From: Vibrio stylophorae
Lineage (GTDB): Bacteria; Pseudomonadota; Gammaproteobacteria; Enterobacterales; Vibrionaceae
Direction: 5' to 3'
Assembly (NCBI RefSeq): GCF_921293875.1
Contig: NZ_CAKLDI010000001.1
Coordinates: forward strand, 1,146,475 to 1,210,474
DNA length: 64,000 nucleotides
A model generated the notes under the pieces. The model saw only the letters and a list, made by a program, of their open reading frames with translations. It did no database searches and was not told where the DNA came from. Position 1 is the stretch's first letter; each line of letters begins with the position of its first letter. Positions 34,242 through 43,005 of the stretch are shown here, in pieces. Position numbers and translations under genes: made by a program.

Positions 34242-35324
34242 TTATTTCAATGGAAGATTGGCCTGATCGTAGCGGTGTAGCTGTTGGCAGGCGTGGCTTA
34301 ACTGTGAAAATTGCCGCGCTAACTCGCGATTGAGCCACAAATAGCCAAAATAGCTGATGTCACTTTGATCGTCGAGGGCTTCAGGCGTCGTTGCTTGCTC
34401 CGGTACATGATGGTGCGGCTGCAAAGACATTAGTTCAATGTCATTTATCTCAATGGCGAGCACTTGCTTGTGCTCAATGGCCGTTGCCAGTGCTGAAAAT
34501 TGTTCACTCAATGCTTGCTGCGCTTCGTTTAATCCCGCCATTTCACAGATTTTCTCTTTGCCTAGCTGACGCTCCCAATGGGTGCTCACTAAGGTTTCTA
34601 AGTCAGCATAAAAGCGTTTTTCAATGGCGAGTAATTGGATCAGCACAGAGCGCAGCGGCCGAATTTCTTTGACGGCGTGCGGCAGCAGTGCAATTTGTCG
34701 GTCAATCAAATTGGACAGCGTCGTGGCATGAAAGGTGAGGTAGGTCTGTTGGTGGATCTCTTTGCCATGATGCGCCAAATAGCGCTGACTTTGCTTGAGA
34801 AACTGCGCGGTGAGGTGAATAAATTGGTCACTGGCGCGCGATGGAAACACATAAAGACTGGCTGCTATGGTCAGCACCGCTGCCCACAATACATTCATGA
34901 TCCGCCAGCCTGCAGCACTCATATCCGCAGGACCACCACCGGCAACAATGACCATGGTAATGGCCGCCATTAAAGCGGTGTAGGAGTAGGACTCCTGGGT
35001 GTAATACATCACCCCAACCAGTAATCCCAAAAACAGCAGATGATGGGTCCAGTGATATTGTGGCGGAATTAAAAACAGCGATAAACCAATCAAAGCACCG
35101 GTCAAAGTACCCCAAATCCGCTGATTCGCTTTGCTAATCACACCGCCGACAAATGGGATGGCACCAAGAATGGTGACTGCGGTGATCAGCGCCCAATAGC
35201 CATAGGGAATGTGAAACCAGCGCACAAAAAACAAAATGGTTGCCATCACCAAGGTGACTCGAATCATGTATAGAAAGCGGCTGTGTTGAAGGGCAAAACG
35301 GGTATAGGCAGACATAGATTTCAT
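34242..35324 (-). CDS. FUSC-family inner-membrane protein (YeeA-like)
   Basis: About 360 residues. A hydrophobic N-terminal half of about six transmembrane segments includes the FUSC signature YWALITAVTILGAIPFVGG and KANQRIWGTLTGALIGL. A helical cytoplasmic second half ends in YGYLWLNRELARQFSQLSHACQQ, which parallels E. coli YeeA. Related proteins export aromatic carboxylic acids. The frame extends upstream to 35573, but that part is not conserved and none of the starts (35357, 35324, 35315) has a clear ribosome-binding site. The start is therefore uncertain. Confidence 0.8.
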   Translation of the reverse strand: MKSMSAYTRFALQHSRFLYMIRVTLVMATILFFVRWFHIPYGYWALITAVTILGAIPFVGGVISKANQRIWGTLTGALIGLSLFLIPPQYHWTHHLLFLGLLVGVMYYTQESYSYTALMAAITMVIVAGGGPADMSAAGWRIMNVLWAAVLTIAASLYVFPSRASDQFIHLTAQFLKQSQRYLAHHGKEIHQQTYLTFHATTLSNLIDRQIALLPHAVKEIRPLRSVLIQLLAIEKRFYADLETLVSTHWERQLGKEKICEMAGLNEAQQALSEQFSALATAIEHKQVLAIEINDIELMSLQPHHHVPEQATTPEALDDQSDISYFGYLWLNRELARQFSQLSHACQQLHRYDQANLPLK

Positions 35325-35514
35325 TTGGTTGTAGAGAGCTTTAACCCTAGGTGCCATGAGCGCTGGCAGGGGTCTGATTTTTGCGACGACAATACGGATT
35401 GCTGCGAAGAATGCAACGTAACCGTTTGCCTTAACTTTTCGCTTTAAAAGGCCGCACTGTAAAGCTTGGATTGCAGTACTGAAATTGAGGCAAACAAAAA
35501 GATGCGAATCTTTA

Positions 35515-35543
35515 TTGACAGAGTTAACAAAAATCCATAGTAT
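35515..35543 (+). promoter_or_regulatory. Sigma-70 promoter of the NRAMP-related gene
   Basis: TTGACA (35515-35520), 17 bp spacing, TAGTAT (35538-35543). A perfect -35 and a good -10 at optimal spacing; transcription would start near 35550 and leave a leader of about 124 nt. Confidence 0.7.
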
Positions 35544-35551
35544 CCGCGCCC

Positions 35552-35641
35552 AGCAGATAAGGATGCCAAGCAAATTATCTGTTTTTATTGAGTTTCTTGG
35601 CGCACGTCAGCTGATCCCGGTCAGTTGTCTTTTCTTTTTTT
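35552..35641 (+). promoter_or_regulatory. Structured leader with terminator-like hairpin
   Basis: The leader contains GATAA/TTATC and GCCAAG/CTTGGC pairings, then CAGCTGA (35608-35614) / TCAGTTG (35621-35627) followed by a 14-nt T-rich run, all upstream of the start codon. This is the layout of an attenuator or riboswitch. I do not recognise a known class. Confidence 0.45.
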
Positions 35642-35673
35642 AAAAGTAGAGACACTGTAAAAAGGGAAAGCCA

Positions 35674-36915
35674 ATGACTGCGACCACCTCCTCCGACTCA
35701 ATGCCAAGTGCCATTACGCACGACCAGCCAATCTCTTGGCAGAAAAAAGCAATTCTCAGTGTTGCCTTTTTGATGGCAACCACCTCTGTAGGCCCCGGCT
35801 TTCTTACCCAGACCGCAGTTTTCACCAACCTCTATAAAATCGATATGGCCTTTCCGGTCTTTGCCTCCATGTTTATCACCTTTGGTATTGTGATGAACCT
35901 TTGGCGCATTGTTGGCGTATCAGGCCTACGCATTCAGGACTTAGCCAACAAAGTGGCACCGGGCCTTGGCTATGGCATTGGTATTTTGCTTGCGCTTGGC
36001 GCAGTGGCTTTCAACTTTGGTAACGTCAGTGGTGCGGCGCTAGGGATGGAGGTGCTCACTGGCATTGATACCACCTGGGGCGCACTCTTTACTGGCGCTT
36101 TGGGTTGCTTGATCTTTGTGGTGCACAACGCTTCTAAACGCATGGATCAGATGGCGCGCTACCTTGGCTTGCTGATGATTATTTTGATTGCCTATGTCGC
36201 GATGTCTAACTTACCGCCAATGGGCGCGACGCTTTCTGCCGCCATTGTTCCCACAGATATTGGTAACTTGCTGATGCCAACTTTGATTATTGTGGGTGGC
36301 TCTGTGGGTGGTTACTACACAGGTGCGCAGCGTTTGGTGGATGTGGGTTTGCAAGGGCAGCAGCAAATGGAACCCATCAAAAAAGCAGCTTGGGCGGGTA
36401 TCTCAATTGCGGTGGTGATTCGTATTCTACTGTTCTTGGCAGTCTTTGGTGTGATTGCCACAGGCGCAGAGCTTGCTAAAGCCAACCCAGCGGCTGATGC
36501 ATTTCGCCATGGCGCAGGCCAGCTTGGTTACTACATCTTTGGTTTGGTGCTCTTTGTGGCGTCAATCACTTCCGTTGTGGGTAACTCCTACATGGCAATT
36601 TCACTGATTAAAACCTTGTTCCCAACGGTCGCACGTCATGAAAAAGCGTGGTGTGTTGGCTTTATTGCCCTGACTAGCCTTGGCACCATTATGATGAACA
36701 TGCCTATTTTGCTGCTGATGCTAGCCGGTTTGGTGAATAGTGTGATTCTGCCGATTGTGCTTGGTGTGGTATTGATGGCAACGCGCCGTAAAGATATCGT
36801 GGGTGACTATAAACACCCGACATACCTGTTGGCCATTGGCGGCCTGATTGTGCTGCTGATGAGTGTTGCGAGTGTGAGCAATATCAGCAACTTTATGGCT
36901 AAATTTATCGGCTAG
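35674..36915 (+). CDS. NRAMP-related inner-membrane transporter
   Basis: 413 residues with about eleven transmembrane segments in the NRAMP/LeuT-fold family. The first helix reads TSVGPGFLTQTA; the DPGN metal-binding motif of true Mn/Fe NRAMPs is missing. The sixth-helix region (IVGGSVGGYYTG) also lacks the MPH motif. It therefore probably belongs to the NRAMP-related branch that does not carry transition metals. The start ATG follows AAAGGGAAAG. The promoter and structured leader suggest ligand- or ion-dependent control. Confidence 0.8.
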   Translation: MTATTSSDSMPSAITHDQPISWQKKAILSVAFLMATTSVGPGFLTQTAVFTNLYKIDMAFPVFASMFITFGIVMNLWRIVGVSGLRIQDLANKVAPGLGYGIGILLALGAVAFNFGNVSGAALGMEVLTGIDTTWGALFTGALGCLIFVVHNASKRMDQMARYLGLLMIILIAYVAMSNLPPMGATLSAAIVPTDIGNLLMPTLIIVGGSVGGYYTGAQRLVDVGLQGQQQMEPIKKAAWAGISIAVVIRILLFLAVFGVIATGAELAKANPAADAFRHGAGQLGYYIFGLVLFVASITSVVGNSYMAISLIKTLFPTVARHEKAWCVGFIALTSLGTIMMNMPILLLMLAGLVNSVILPIVLGVVLMATRRKDIVGDYKHPTYLLAIGGLIVLLMSVASVSNISNFMAKFIG

Positions 36916-37329
36916 TGTTGATGTGCATCGCATGGGGCAAACCATGTGATGCACCTTGCGTAAGAAGTCGTCTGCTTCTTGACAAAAAAATACCCACGAC
37001 GTCTTCTGTATTTAGTTGAGCCACTGTTGTTTTAGTTGCGCATTATTCGTGGGTCGTCTTTCAAAAGCCATTCAATTGAATGGCTTTTTTCGTTTTTAGG
37101 TGCGATATAAACAAATATTCCTCGAATTTTGATGCAATTATCATCAATGCATTTGATTGTATATGCGAGACGCGTCACGTATAGGGTGCTGTTTCTTGAC
37201 TAGATTAAATGCACTAATTCATCTCATCGTACCAGTTGAGATGAGTGGTCGCCGATGAGTAATCCGCAAGGATCAGTTGTAACCAGTCAACGTGCGTAAC
37301 ATAGATGATATAACGCAGATGAGGTGAAT
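36916..37329. other. Intergenic region with several hairpins
   Basis: No gene seen in 414 bp. It holds a 12-bp stem TGCATCGCATGG (36924-36935) / CCATGTGATGCA (36942-36953) with one wobble, a small AAGAAG/CTTCTT hairpin, a CCCACGA/TCGTGGG pair about 60 nt apart, and a strong terminator at 37063-37090. A short RNA ending at that terminator is possible. Confidence 0.5.
37063..37090 (+). terminator. Rho-independent terminator
   Basis: AAAAGCCATTCAATTGAATGGCTTTTTT, a perfect palindrome with a T-run, 150-175 bp after the NRAMP-related gene. Confidence 0.8.
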
Positions 37330-38835
37330 ATGTCGACACTAACATTGGAACCTAAAAACGCTCCCATTGTTCCTGATCGGCTGAGTACAAGTGACATTGA
37401 ACTCGAAAGGGAATTTGGACAGACACAGCAAGCGAATGGGCGTGCAAATAAAGTGAACCAGTCTTGGCTGCAGGGCGTTGAGGTGATTGGTTCTGGCTAT
37501 GATCTTTTTGGCGATTACGCCGCAACCGAATCACTGACCTGTCAGCTTTTTGATTGGCAGCGCAGTGAAAAAAAGGATGTATCGTTTCGAACGAATCAGT
37601 GTGTGCCTTCGGTGATTGATGTGCAGCAACGCGATAGCAGCATTCTGCGCAAATTCAGCGGGGAAACTATCGAAGAGTACCATCGAAATCTATCCAATGT
37701 GATTAAGATGGAAAGTGACGCCTGCTTTTTTGCAGAATCGCTGCGCAATGATTTTAGCCATTCTGCATTGTGCTTGGCTGAAAATGCATTTTGCCGCGTA
37801 CAGCACTGTATTAATAAGTGGTCTTTATCCATACGCGCTGATTATCAAGCGCTGCGCTCGCTGCTCTATCCAGATGTGAAAAGAGCGCTAGATGATGCAA
37901 AAGAAGCGCGCGACTTTGAATGGATTTTTGCACACTACGGTAGCCATTTTATCTCAGGGCTGGTCATGGGAGGCCGTGTGGTGTTGACGGCATCGACCAA
38001 TAAAATGCTCGTTGATCGCAGTTATAGCTACGATCATTTGGCTGAAGCTGTCTATAAGTCCATGACAGGTCAGCTACCGGTGGCTGCGCTGGATAAATAC
38101 GCGGCGGCGCTTGATAGTTTTGAAGCGCACTCAAATGTTAGTTGTAACGTTAGTGGTGGCGATAGCATTGCGGCATCGACGATATTTCGAAATCATCGTC
38201 TTGATTTTGATATGTGGCGAGAAACCATCAGTAAGTCACCTGATTTTGTGGATTTTGCTGGCTCACAACCAGTGACGGGCATTTGGGAGCTGTGCGCCGA
38301 TAAAGAGCGTGCTGAAGCCATGCAGCAATATTTTGAGTCGGTTTGGGTGCCGCGTCGAGAGCAAGAAACCCAGCTTCATGCTGATTATCTTGATGCATTG
38401 ATTGTGGTGTATGGCCGTGATGCCGCTATTTCTGCGCCAGAAGGGTATCAACTGATCCCGGTGAATTTAAACGAGGGTGTCGCGGGTGACTTTATCTATC
38501 TTTGCTCGCATAAAGCGAAATTTAAGCCCATGGATACTGGCTTGCCGAGACAGTGTATTACCGACATTGTGGTGGTGATGGATAATGACGATGCGCCAGA
38601 TGGTTATGTCAAAATCCCTGTGGATCTCAATCGAGGTACTGAGACAGGTCGCCGAGTGAATCTGTGTTATTTACTTGAAAAATATAATGCAGAGCGAGCA
38701 ATCAAAGATGTGATGATTATTAGTGATCATCATCCGGATATCTATGCGCCCCATGGCTATATTCGGATTGCAGATGATCTGAACGCAGGTGCAGGTGGGC
38801 ACTATATCTATCTATGTTATTCGCGAACCGCCTAA
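37330..38835 (+). CDS. MACPF-domain protein with C-terminal beta-prism (MABP-like)
   Basis: 501 residues. The MACPF signature is IFAHYGSHFISGLVMGG (about 199-215), preceded by the helical clusters that become membrane-inserting hairpins in perforin-like proteins. From about residue 385 there are three repeats of the form (A/P)PxGYxxIxxDLNxGxxGxxIYLC, which match an MABP-type beta-prism that binds membranes or glycans. No signal peptide is visible, so release would need lysis or another secretion route. ATG 37330 has GAGGTG upstream. It is monocistronic, with a terminator after it. It could be a toxin or an immune pore. Confidence 0.85.
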   Translation: MSTLTLEPKNAPIVPDRLSTSDIELEREFGQTQQANGRANKVNQSWLQGVEVIGSGYDLFGDYAATESLTCQLFDWQRSEKKDVSFRTNQCVPSVIDVQQRDSSILRKFSGETIEEYHRNLSNVIKMESDACFFAESLRNDFSHSALCLAENAFCRVQHCINKWSLSIRADYQALRSLLYPDVKRALDDAKEARDFEWIFAHYGSHFISGLVMGGRVVLTASTNKMLVDRSYSYDHLAEAVYKSMTGQLPVAALDKYAAALDSFEAHSNVSCNVSGGDSIAASTIFRNHRLDFDMWRETISKSPDFVDFAGSQPVTGIWELCADKERAEAMQQYFESVWVPRREQETQLHADYLDALIVVYGRDAAISAPEGYQLIPVNLNEGVAGDFIYLCSHKAKFKPMDTGLPRQCITDIVVVMDNDDAPDGYVKIPVDLNRGTETGRRVNLCYLLEKYNAERAIKDVMIISDHHPDIYAPHGYIRIADDLNAGAGGHYIYLCYSRTA

Positions 38836-38874
38836 GGTTTCCCCAGCTGAAGTAATCTTGTGTTGATGTATTTT

Positions 38875-38900
38875 ACGCCGCGCCCCTGCGGCGTTTTTTA
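38875..38900 (+). terminator. Rho-independent terminator after MACPF gene
   Basis: ACGCCGC / GCGGCGT stem with a 6-nt loop and T6. Confidence 0.85.
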
Positions 38901-39096
38901 TTTGATTGAGTCTTGGGGGGGACAAGGGCTTGTGGTGATTCGCGCTTTAGCCCATGAATGCCCCATCAAAATTCACGGGGTGACGGCGGGGGGATAAGTG
39001 AGACATATTTGCGACTTGGGTGGAAAAACAATCGCTGAGAGCTCTTTTCACTGCCTGCGCTGATATGCTCAGAGGGATCCCAGCAAAGGAGGTGAC

Positions 39097-39915
39097 ATGA
39101 GCAAAACGATTTTAATCACCGGTGCAACTGATGGTATTGGTCTTGAGACGGCAAAACGCTTGGTGCTTGAAGGGCACCGCGTGCTCATTCATGGTCGTAA
39201 CGATGAGAAACTTGCTCAGGTAAAAACGGCTTTGCAAACGGCGGTTTATACCCATGGACATTGCGCTGCGGTTGAAAGTTATTTGGCTGATCTGTCTGAT
39301 TTAACGCAGGTGCAGACCATGGCCAAGGCGATTTTAGCGCAGTATGAATCCATTGATGTGCTGATCAATAATGCGGGTGTTTATGCCACGCAGCATCCAC
39401 GTTTAGCCAATGGCGCGGATGTGCGTTTTGTGGTCAATACCTTGGCCCCTTTGCTGCTGACCCAGTTATTGTGGCCTGCATTCCATCCACAAAGTCGGGT
39501 GGTGAATCTCTCTTCTGCGGCACAATCCAGTGTGGATTTAACAGCGCTTCGCGGAGAAAAGGCGCTCAACGATGGCGAAGCCTATGCGCAAAGCAAATTG
39601 GCGCTCACCATGTGGTCACGCCTGTTGGGCTTGAGTCATCCCGAAGGGCCTGTGGTGGTGGCAATCAATCCCAAATCTTTTCTTGGCAGTAAGATGGTGA
39701 AAGATGCCTATGGCATCGCGGGTAGCGATCTCAGTGTGGGGGCTGATATTTTGTATCGCGCAGCGCTTGGGGATGAGTTTGCAACAGCGCATGGCCAGTA
39801 TTATGACAACGATATTGAAGCTTTTAGTCACCCGCCTATGGATGCACTCAATGAACCCATGGTGCGCCAAGTGGTGGCAAGTCTTGAAGCTTTACTAACG
39901 CCATATTTAACTTAA
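39097..39915 (+). CDS. Short-chain dehydrogenase/reductase
   Basis: 272 residues with the classical SDR pattern: cofactor loop TGATDGIG (about 8-15), basic residues HGRNDEK consistent with NADP preference, DVLINNAG, the catalytic serine segment VVNLSSAAQSS, and YAQSK with the Tyr/Lys pair. The substrate is unknown. The start is supported by AAAGGAGG. It is single, followed by a strong terminator. Confidence 0.88.
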   Translation: MSKTILITGATDGIGLETAKRLVLEGHRVLIHGRNDEKLAQVKTALQTAVYTHGHCAAVESYLADLSDLTQVQTMAKAILAQYESIDVLINNAGVYATQHPRLANGADVRFVVNTLAPLLLTQLLWPAFHPQSRVVNLSSAAQSSVDLTALRGEKALNDGEAYAQSKLALTMWSRLLGLSHPEGPVVVAINPKSFLGSKMVKDAYGIAGSDLSVGADILYRAALGDEFATAHGQYYDNDIEAFSHPPMDALNEPMVRQVVASLEALLTPYLT

Positions 39916-39993
39916 TAGATGAATGTTGAATGGATGCATATTGATAGCAGTGTGAGTCGTGTACGTTCAATGAAATCCTATGTATGGAATGAT

Positions 39994-40025
39994 TAAAAAA
40001 AGCGCCGCAATTGCGGCGCTTTTTA
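39994..40025. terminator. Rho-independent terminator (bidirectional)
   Basis: AAAAAAAGCGCCGCAA / TTGCGGCGCTTTTT between the convergent SDR and YhcH-family genes. Confidence 0.85.
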
Positions 40026-40101
40026 GCTGTATGTTGCTATTTGTAATTGCAATTTGTAGTTGCTATCTGTGTACTGCGATGGACTTGTTACACCGCACGT
40101 G

Positions 40102-40569
40102 TTAGCCAAGTAAGCGACTGCGATGGATTTTAATGACCGCTTTTCGCAGTGGTTTGATTTCATCGTTGATGGCGCACATTGGGCGATGGGCTTCACCAGG
40201 ATAAAACACCACCAAATCGCCAGCTTGCAGAGTGACAAATTGTTCGCGTTTTAGATCGGGGATAAATGCGAGATCGCCTTGCCAGCTGTAGCGCTCAGGT
40301 TGTGCGATGGCTTCAATGGCATAGCCGTAGCGTTCTTCACCGGCAAGTACGATTTGAATATCTAAATAATCTTGATGAATTTCTGGCTGCAGTGATTGAG
40401 CGAGTTTGGTTTCTGCTTGCATCAAAATGACGAAAACATCCTTGCCATCAATTTCAAATTCACCTTGTTCATGACTTGCTGCCAATGCCAAGGTTTGATG
40501 AATGGCATTAAGCATGACGGGCTGAATGTAACCGATGCGATCGAGCTGCGTAATATTGGCAAGTAACAT
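40102..40569 (-). CDS. YhcH/YjgK/YiaL family protein (DUF386)
   Basis: 155 residues with the single-domain cupin pattern of the family: HQDYLDIQIVLAGEERYGYA with the conserved histidine/aspartate, and YPGEAHRPMCA with the metal-binding His near the end. Relatives act on sialic-acid or other sugar anomers (NanQ-type mutarotase). It is not in a sugar cluster here, so the substrate is open. The ATG has AAAGG upstream. Confidence 0.87.
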   Translation of the reverse strand: MLLANITQLDRIGYIQPVMLNAIHQTLALAASHEQGEFEIDGKDVFVILMQAETKLAQSLQPEIHQDYLDIQIVLAGEERYGYAIEAIAQPERYSWQGDLAFIPDLKREQFVTLQAGDLVVFYPGEAHRPMCAINDEIKPLRKAVIKIHRSRLLG

Positions 40570-40712
40570 AATGAACCTTTTGGGTTGGAGTGCGATGAAA
40601 CATCGCTGAATGGTATTATGTTAGCATTGATAAATTAGAAAATACGAAGGGAATCAATCATGCGCGCCTAGCGCGGTGACTCGGCGCACATTGTTTATGG
40701 GATGGCTTGTGA

Positions 40713-41474
40713 TTATGCAAGTGGGCGTTTGACACACACAAAGAGTGCGTTGCCCGATTCGCCATTCCAAGGTTGTAGGGTGTCGTAATTGTGCTCAAAC
40801 AGATGCACATCAAACTGTGGCTCCAGCAATGCGGTGAGCTCTGCAAAGCTGATGGCGACCATGGGATGCTCATCATGCCAGACATGTGTTGCATCTTGCG
40901 TTTTACGATCCACACTGAGCTTAAGGGCTTGAGTATCGCCTTTGCCGCTGTAATACCAGCCCGATTGAAAGGTAAATTCGCTGCCTTCGTGATGCACGCT
41001 ATGACGCACAAAAGAGTCATTGCGAATCAGATTTTTCTCCACCACATTAAAGCAAAATAGCCCGCCTTCATGGAGCGCCAAATAGACTTGCTGTAAGCAC
41101 TGCTTGAGGTTTTCTAAATTGCCGCTGTAGTGAATGGAATAGAGAAAGCAGGTGATAAGATCGAGCTGCGTATCGACGGTAAAATCGCAGATGTTTTGCA
41201 GGCTAAAACTGGCCTCAGGGCAGCGCTGCTGGGCGAGTTCGAGCATGGGCTGATTGAGGTCTAATCCTTGGCTTTGATACCCCTTATCAATGAGGTGGCG
41301 AATATGTTGCCCTGTGCCGCAGGCAAGATCGAGATGACGTTTACCACCATTACCAAAGAGTTGGTCAAAACGTGAAATACAGTGACTTTGGGCTGCATAA
41401 TCGATGTCAGTACACATCAGATCATAGTAGCGAGAGAGATCGGTATAAAGCGCGTTTGAAGTTGGGGTGTTCAA
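40713..41474 (-). CDS. Class I SAM-dependent methyltransferase
   Basis: 253 residues. The SAM-binding motif I is HLDLACGTGQHIRHL (about 47-61), the acidic end of strand 2 is GLDLNQPML, and ITCFLYSIHY takes the position of motif IV. An insert of beta-strands follows, as in small-molecule methyltransferases. The only start matching the N-terminus is TTG 41474, with a weak ribosome-binding site. The substrate is unknown. Confidence 0.85.
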   Translation of the reverse strand: MNTPTSNALYTDLSRYYDLMCTDIDYAAQSHCISRFDQLFGNGGKRHLDLACGTGQHIRHLIDKGYQSQGLDLNQPMLELAQQRCPEASFSLQNICDFTVDTQLDLITCFLYSIHYSGNLENLKQCLQQVYLALHEGGLFCFNVVEKNLIRNDSFVRHSVHHEGSEFTFQSGWYYSGKGDTQALKLSVDRKTQDATHVWHDEHPMVAISFAELTALLEPQFDVHLFEHNYDTLQPWNGESGNALFVCVKRPLA

Positions 41475-41690
41475 ATGAAAACACTCAAAAATAAAAGGTG
41501 GCGCATCCTATATGAAAAGCCAAAATAAGCGAAGCAATATTCGCACAAATTTCACGCATCACTGCTAACTTTTTGATTAATTTGATAATTATATTATTCA
41601 CTCTAATTGCTTGAATTCATTGAAATTAGATAAAATGACAAACAGAGGCGATACACTTATTTGATCAGTAAGGCGGCGATAACTGAGCGG

Positions 41691-42287
41691 ATGGATAAGC
41701 AGATGGATAAACAGATGAATCAGTGGATGAATAAAGGGATGAACAGATGGGTATTGCACTTATTGTTTGTGTGTAGTGGCTTTGCACTGCCAGCTTTGAG
41801 CGCAGAAGGCGTGGTGCAAATTCGAGCCAAAACTAGCGCCTTAGTCAATGTCAGTGAAAGCTGTCGAAGCGGTAACTATGCTCAGCCCGATGGCGATTTT
41901 GCCGTGCAGCTTTTTTGTGATGGTGCCTATGGCAATCATCTCTCTGTGTATCTTGCCACGATGAGTGATCAAATTTCGCCGCGATATACAGTGAACCAAC
42001 GCCACTGGCAGGGACAAGTGTGGGGTGTCAATGTCACTTCATTTCTATGGCTCAGTAATGGCGATGAACTGGTTGTTGCAACGATGAATAACGGTAGGGC
42101 CACGGTTTATTTACTGAATTTAGCCGAGCAGCAGTCGCACATCTTGTATCAGCAATCCGTGGATGACATTGTGATTCTGGGCGTTTCGAACCAGATGTTG
42201 ACGATTGCGTTGAGCACTGAGCAAGGCCGACAAATTGTTGAGGTCACTTTACCTCAGCATCATTCGTACTTCAGTAGCAATAATTGA
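41691..42287 (+). CDS. Exported hypothetical protein
   Basis: About 198 residues. The hydrophobic core WVLHLLFVCSGFALPALSA with likely cleavage after it is a Sec signal peptide. The mature protein has one cysteine pair (SCRSG and LFCDG) and looks like a beta-rich or propeller-like fragment (SFLWLSNGDELVVATMNNGRATVYLLN). Near the start the DNA repeats ATGGATAA/ATGAATAA-like units, so five in-frame ATGs lie close together (41691 to 41748) and the true start is uncertain. No family is recognised. Confidence 0.6.
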   Translation: MDKQMDKQMNQWMNKGMNRWVLHLLFVCSGFALPALSAEGVVQIRAKTSALVNVSESCRSGNYAQPDGDFAVQLFCDGAYGNHLSVYLATMSDQISPRYTVNQRHWQGQVWGVNVTSFLWLSNGDELVVATMNNGRATVYLLNLAEQQSHILYQQSVDDIVILGVSNQMLTIALSTEQGRQIVEVTLPQHHSYFSSNN

Positions 42288-42418
42288 AATTAATTATCAA
42301 TTAGTCTTGCAACTTCAATTGGGATTAGTTATTAATTGCAGTATTCGATTAACACTTTAGTTACAACTTGTGTGTGAATCATACTGTTAATATATCTCAC
42401 CATCCAAAGGGAGTTCGC

Positions 42419-42787
42419 ATGGTCTCTGATTCTCAGACAACCCAATCCGCTCAATCTGCTGCGCAAAGTTGGTTTAGCTGGGGGATCTCGGTCATTTTCA
42501 ATTGGCGTATTCAACTCCTGACACATGTAATGGCTTTCGCCTGTTGGTCTGTGACTGCTTTTTACCCGCAATATGCCATGATGGTTCGCGGTTACGCGCT
42601 GATTTATCTATTCACTTTTGCACCTGTGACGCTATTGATGGTCAGCAGTGTTTGCGGGCGTTTTTCAAAGATGGGTGCGTCATCTTCCTTGGCTAATTTA
42701 CCATGGCTCCTCTTTGTGACTGTGCCTGTCGGCGGTGTTGCTTGGTTGATTTGGACCTTTTGGTGTGTTTTCCATCAAATTTCTTAG
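42419..42787 (+). CDS. Small inner-membrane protein of unknown function
   Basis: 122 residues with three hydrophobic segments (about 30-50, 55-78 and 92-116) and a polar Gln/Ser-rich N-terminus. ATG 42419 is preceded by AAAGGGAG; the upstream in-frame ATG 42368 is not. No family is recognised. A terminator follows about 130 bp later. Confidence 0.65.
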   Translation: MVSDSQTTQSAQSAAQSWFSWGISVIFNWRIQLLTHVMAFACWSVTAFYPQYAMMVRGYALIYLFTFAPVTLLMVSSVCGRFSKMGASSSLANLPWLLFVTVPVGGVAWLIWTFWCVFHQIS

Positions 42788-42921
42788 CTAAAAACTGAAC
42801 TAAGTCTTTAGCGCAATTTATGCCTGCCTTCACCTTGTTCTCAATCAATCGCTGTTTTGAGTTGTTCTTTCGAAGTGAATTTGCGAGCTACATTTGCGAA
42901 CTGAATTTCTGAGCAGCAAAT

Positions 42922-42946
42922 AAAAAAGCGCCTTTCGGCGCTTTTG
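42922..42946. terminator. Rho-independent terminator (bidirectional)
   Basis: AAAAAAGCGCC / GGCGCTTTT with a 3-4-nt loop between convergent genes. Confidence 0.75.
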
Positions 42947-43005
42947 TAATTGATATGACTGACGTTAGATTTTCTCAGATCGACTCGTGTCAACGAGCAG
43001 CCAAT

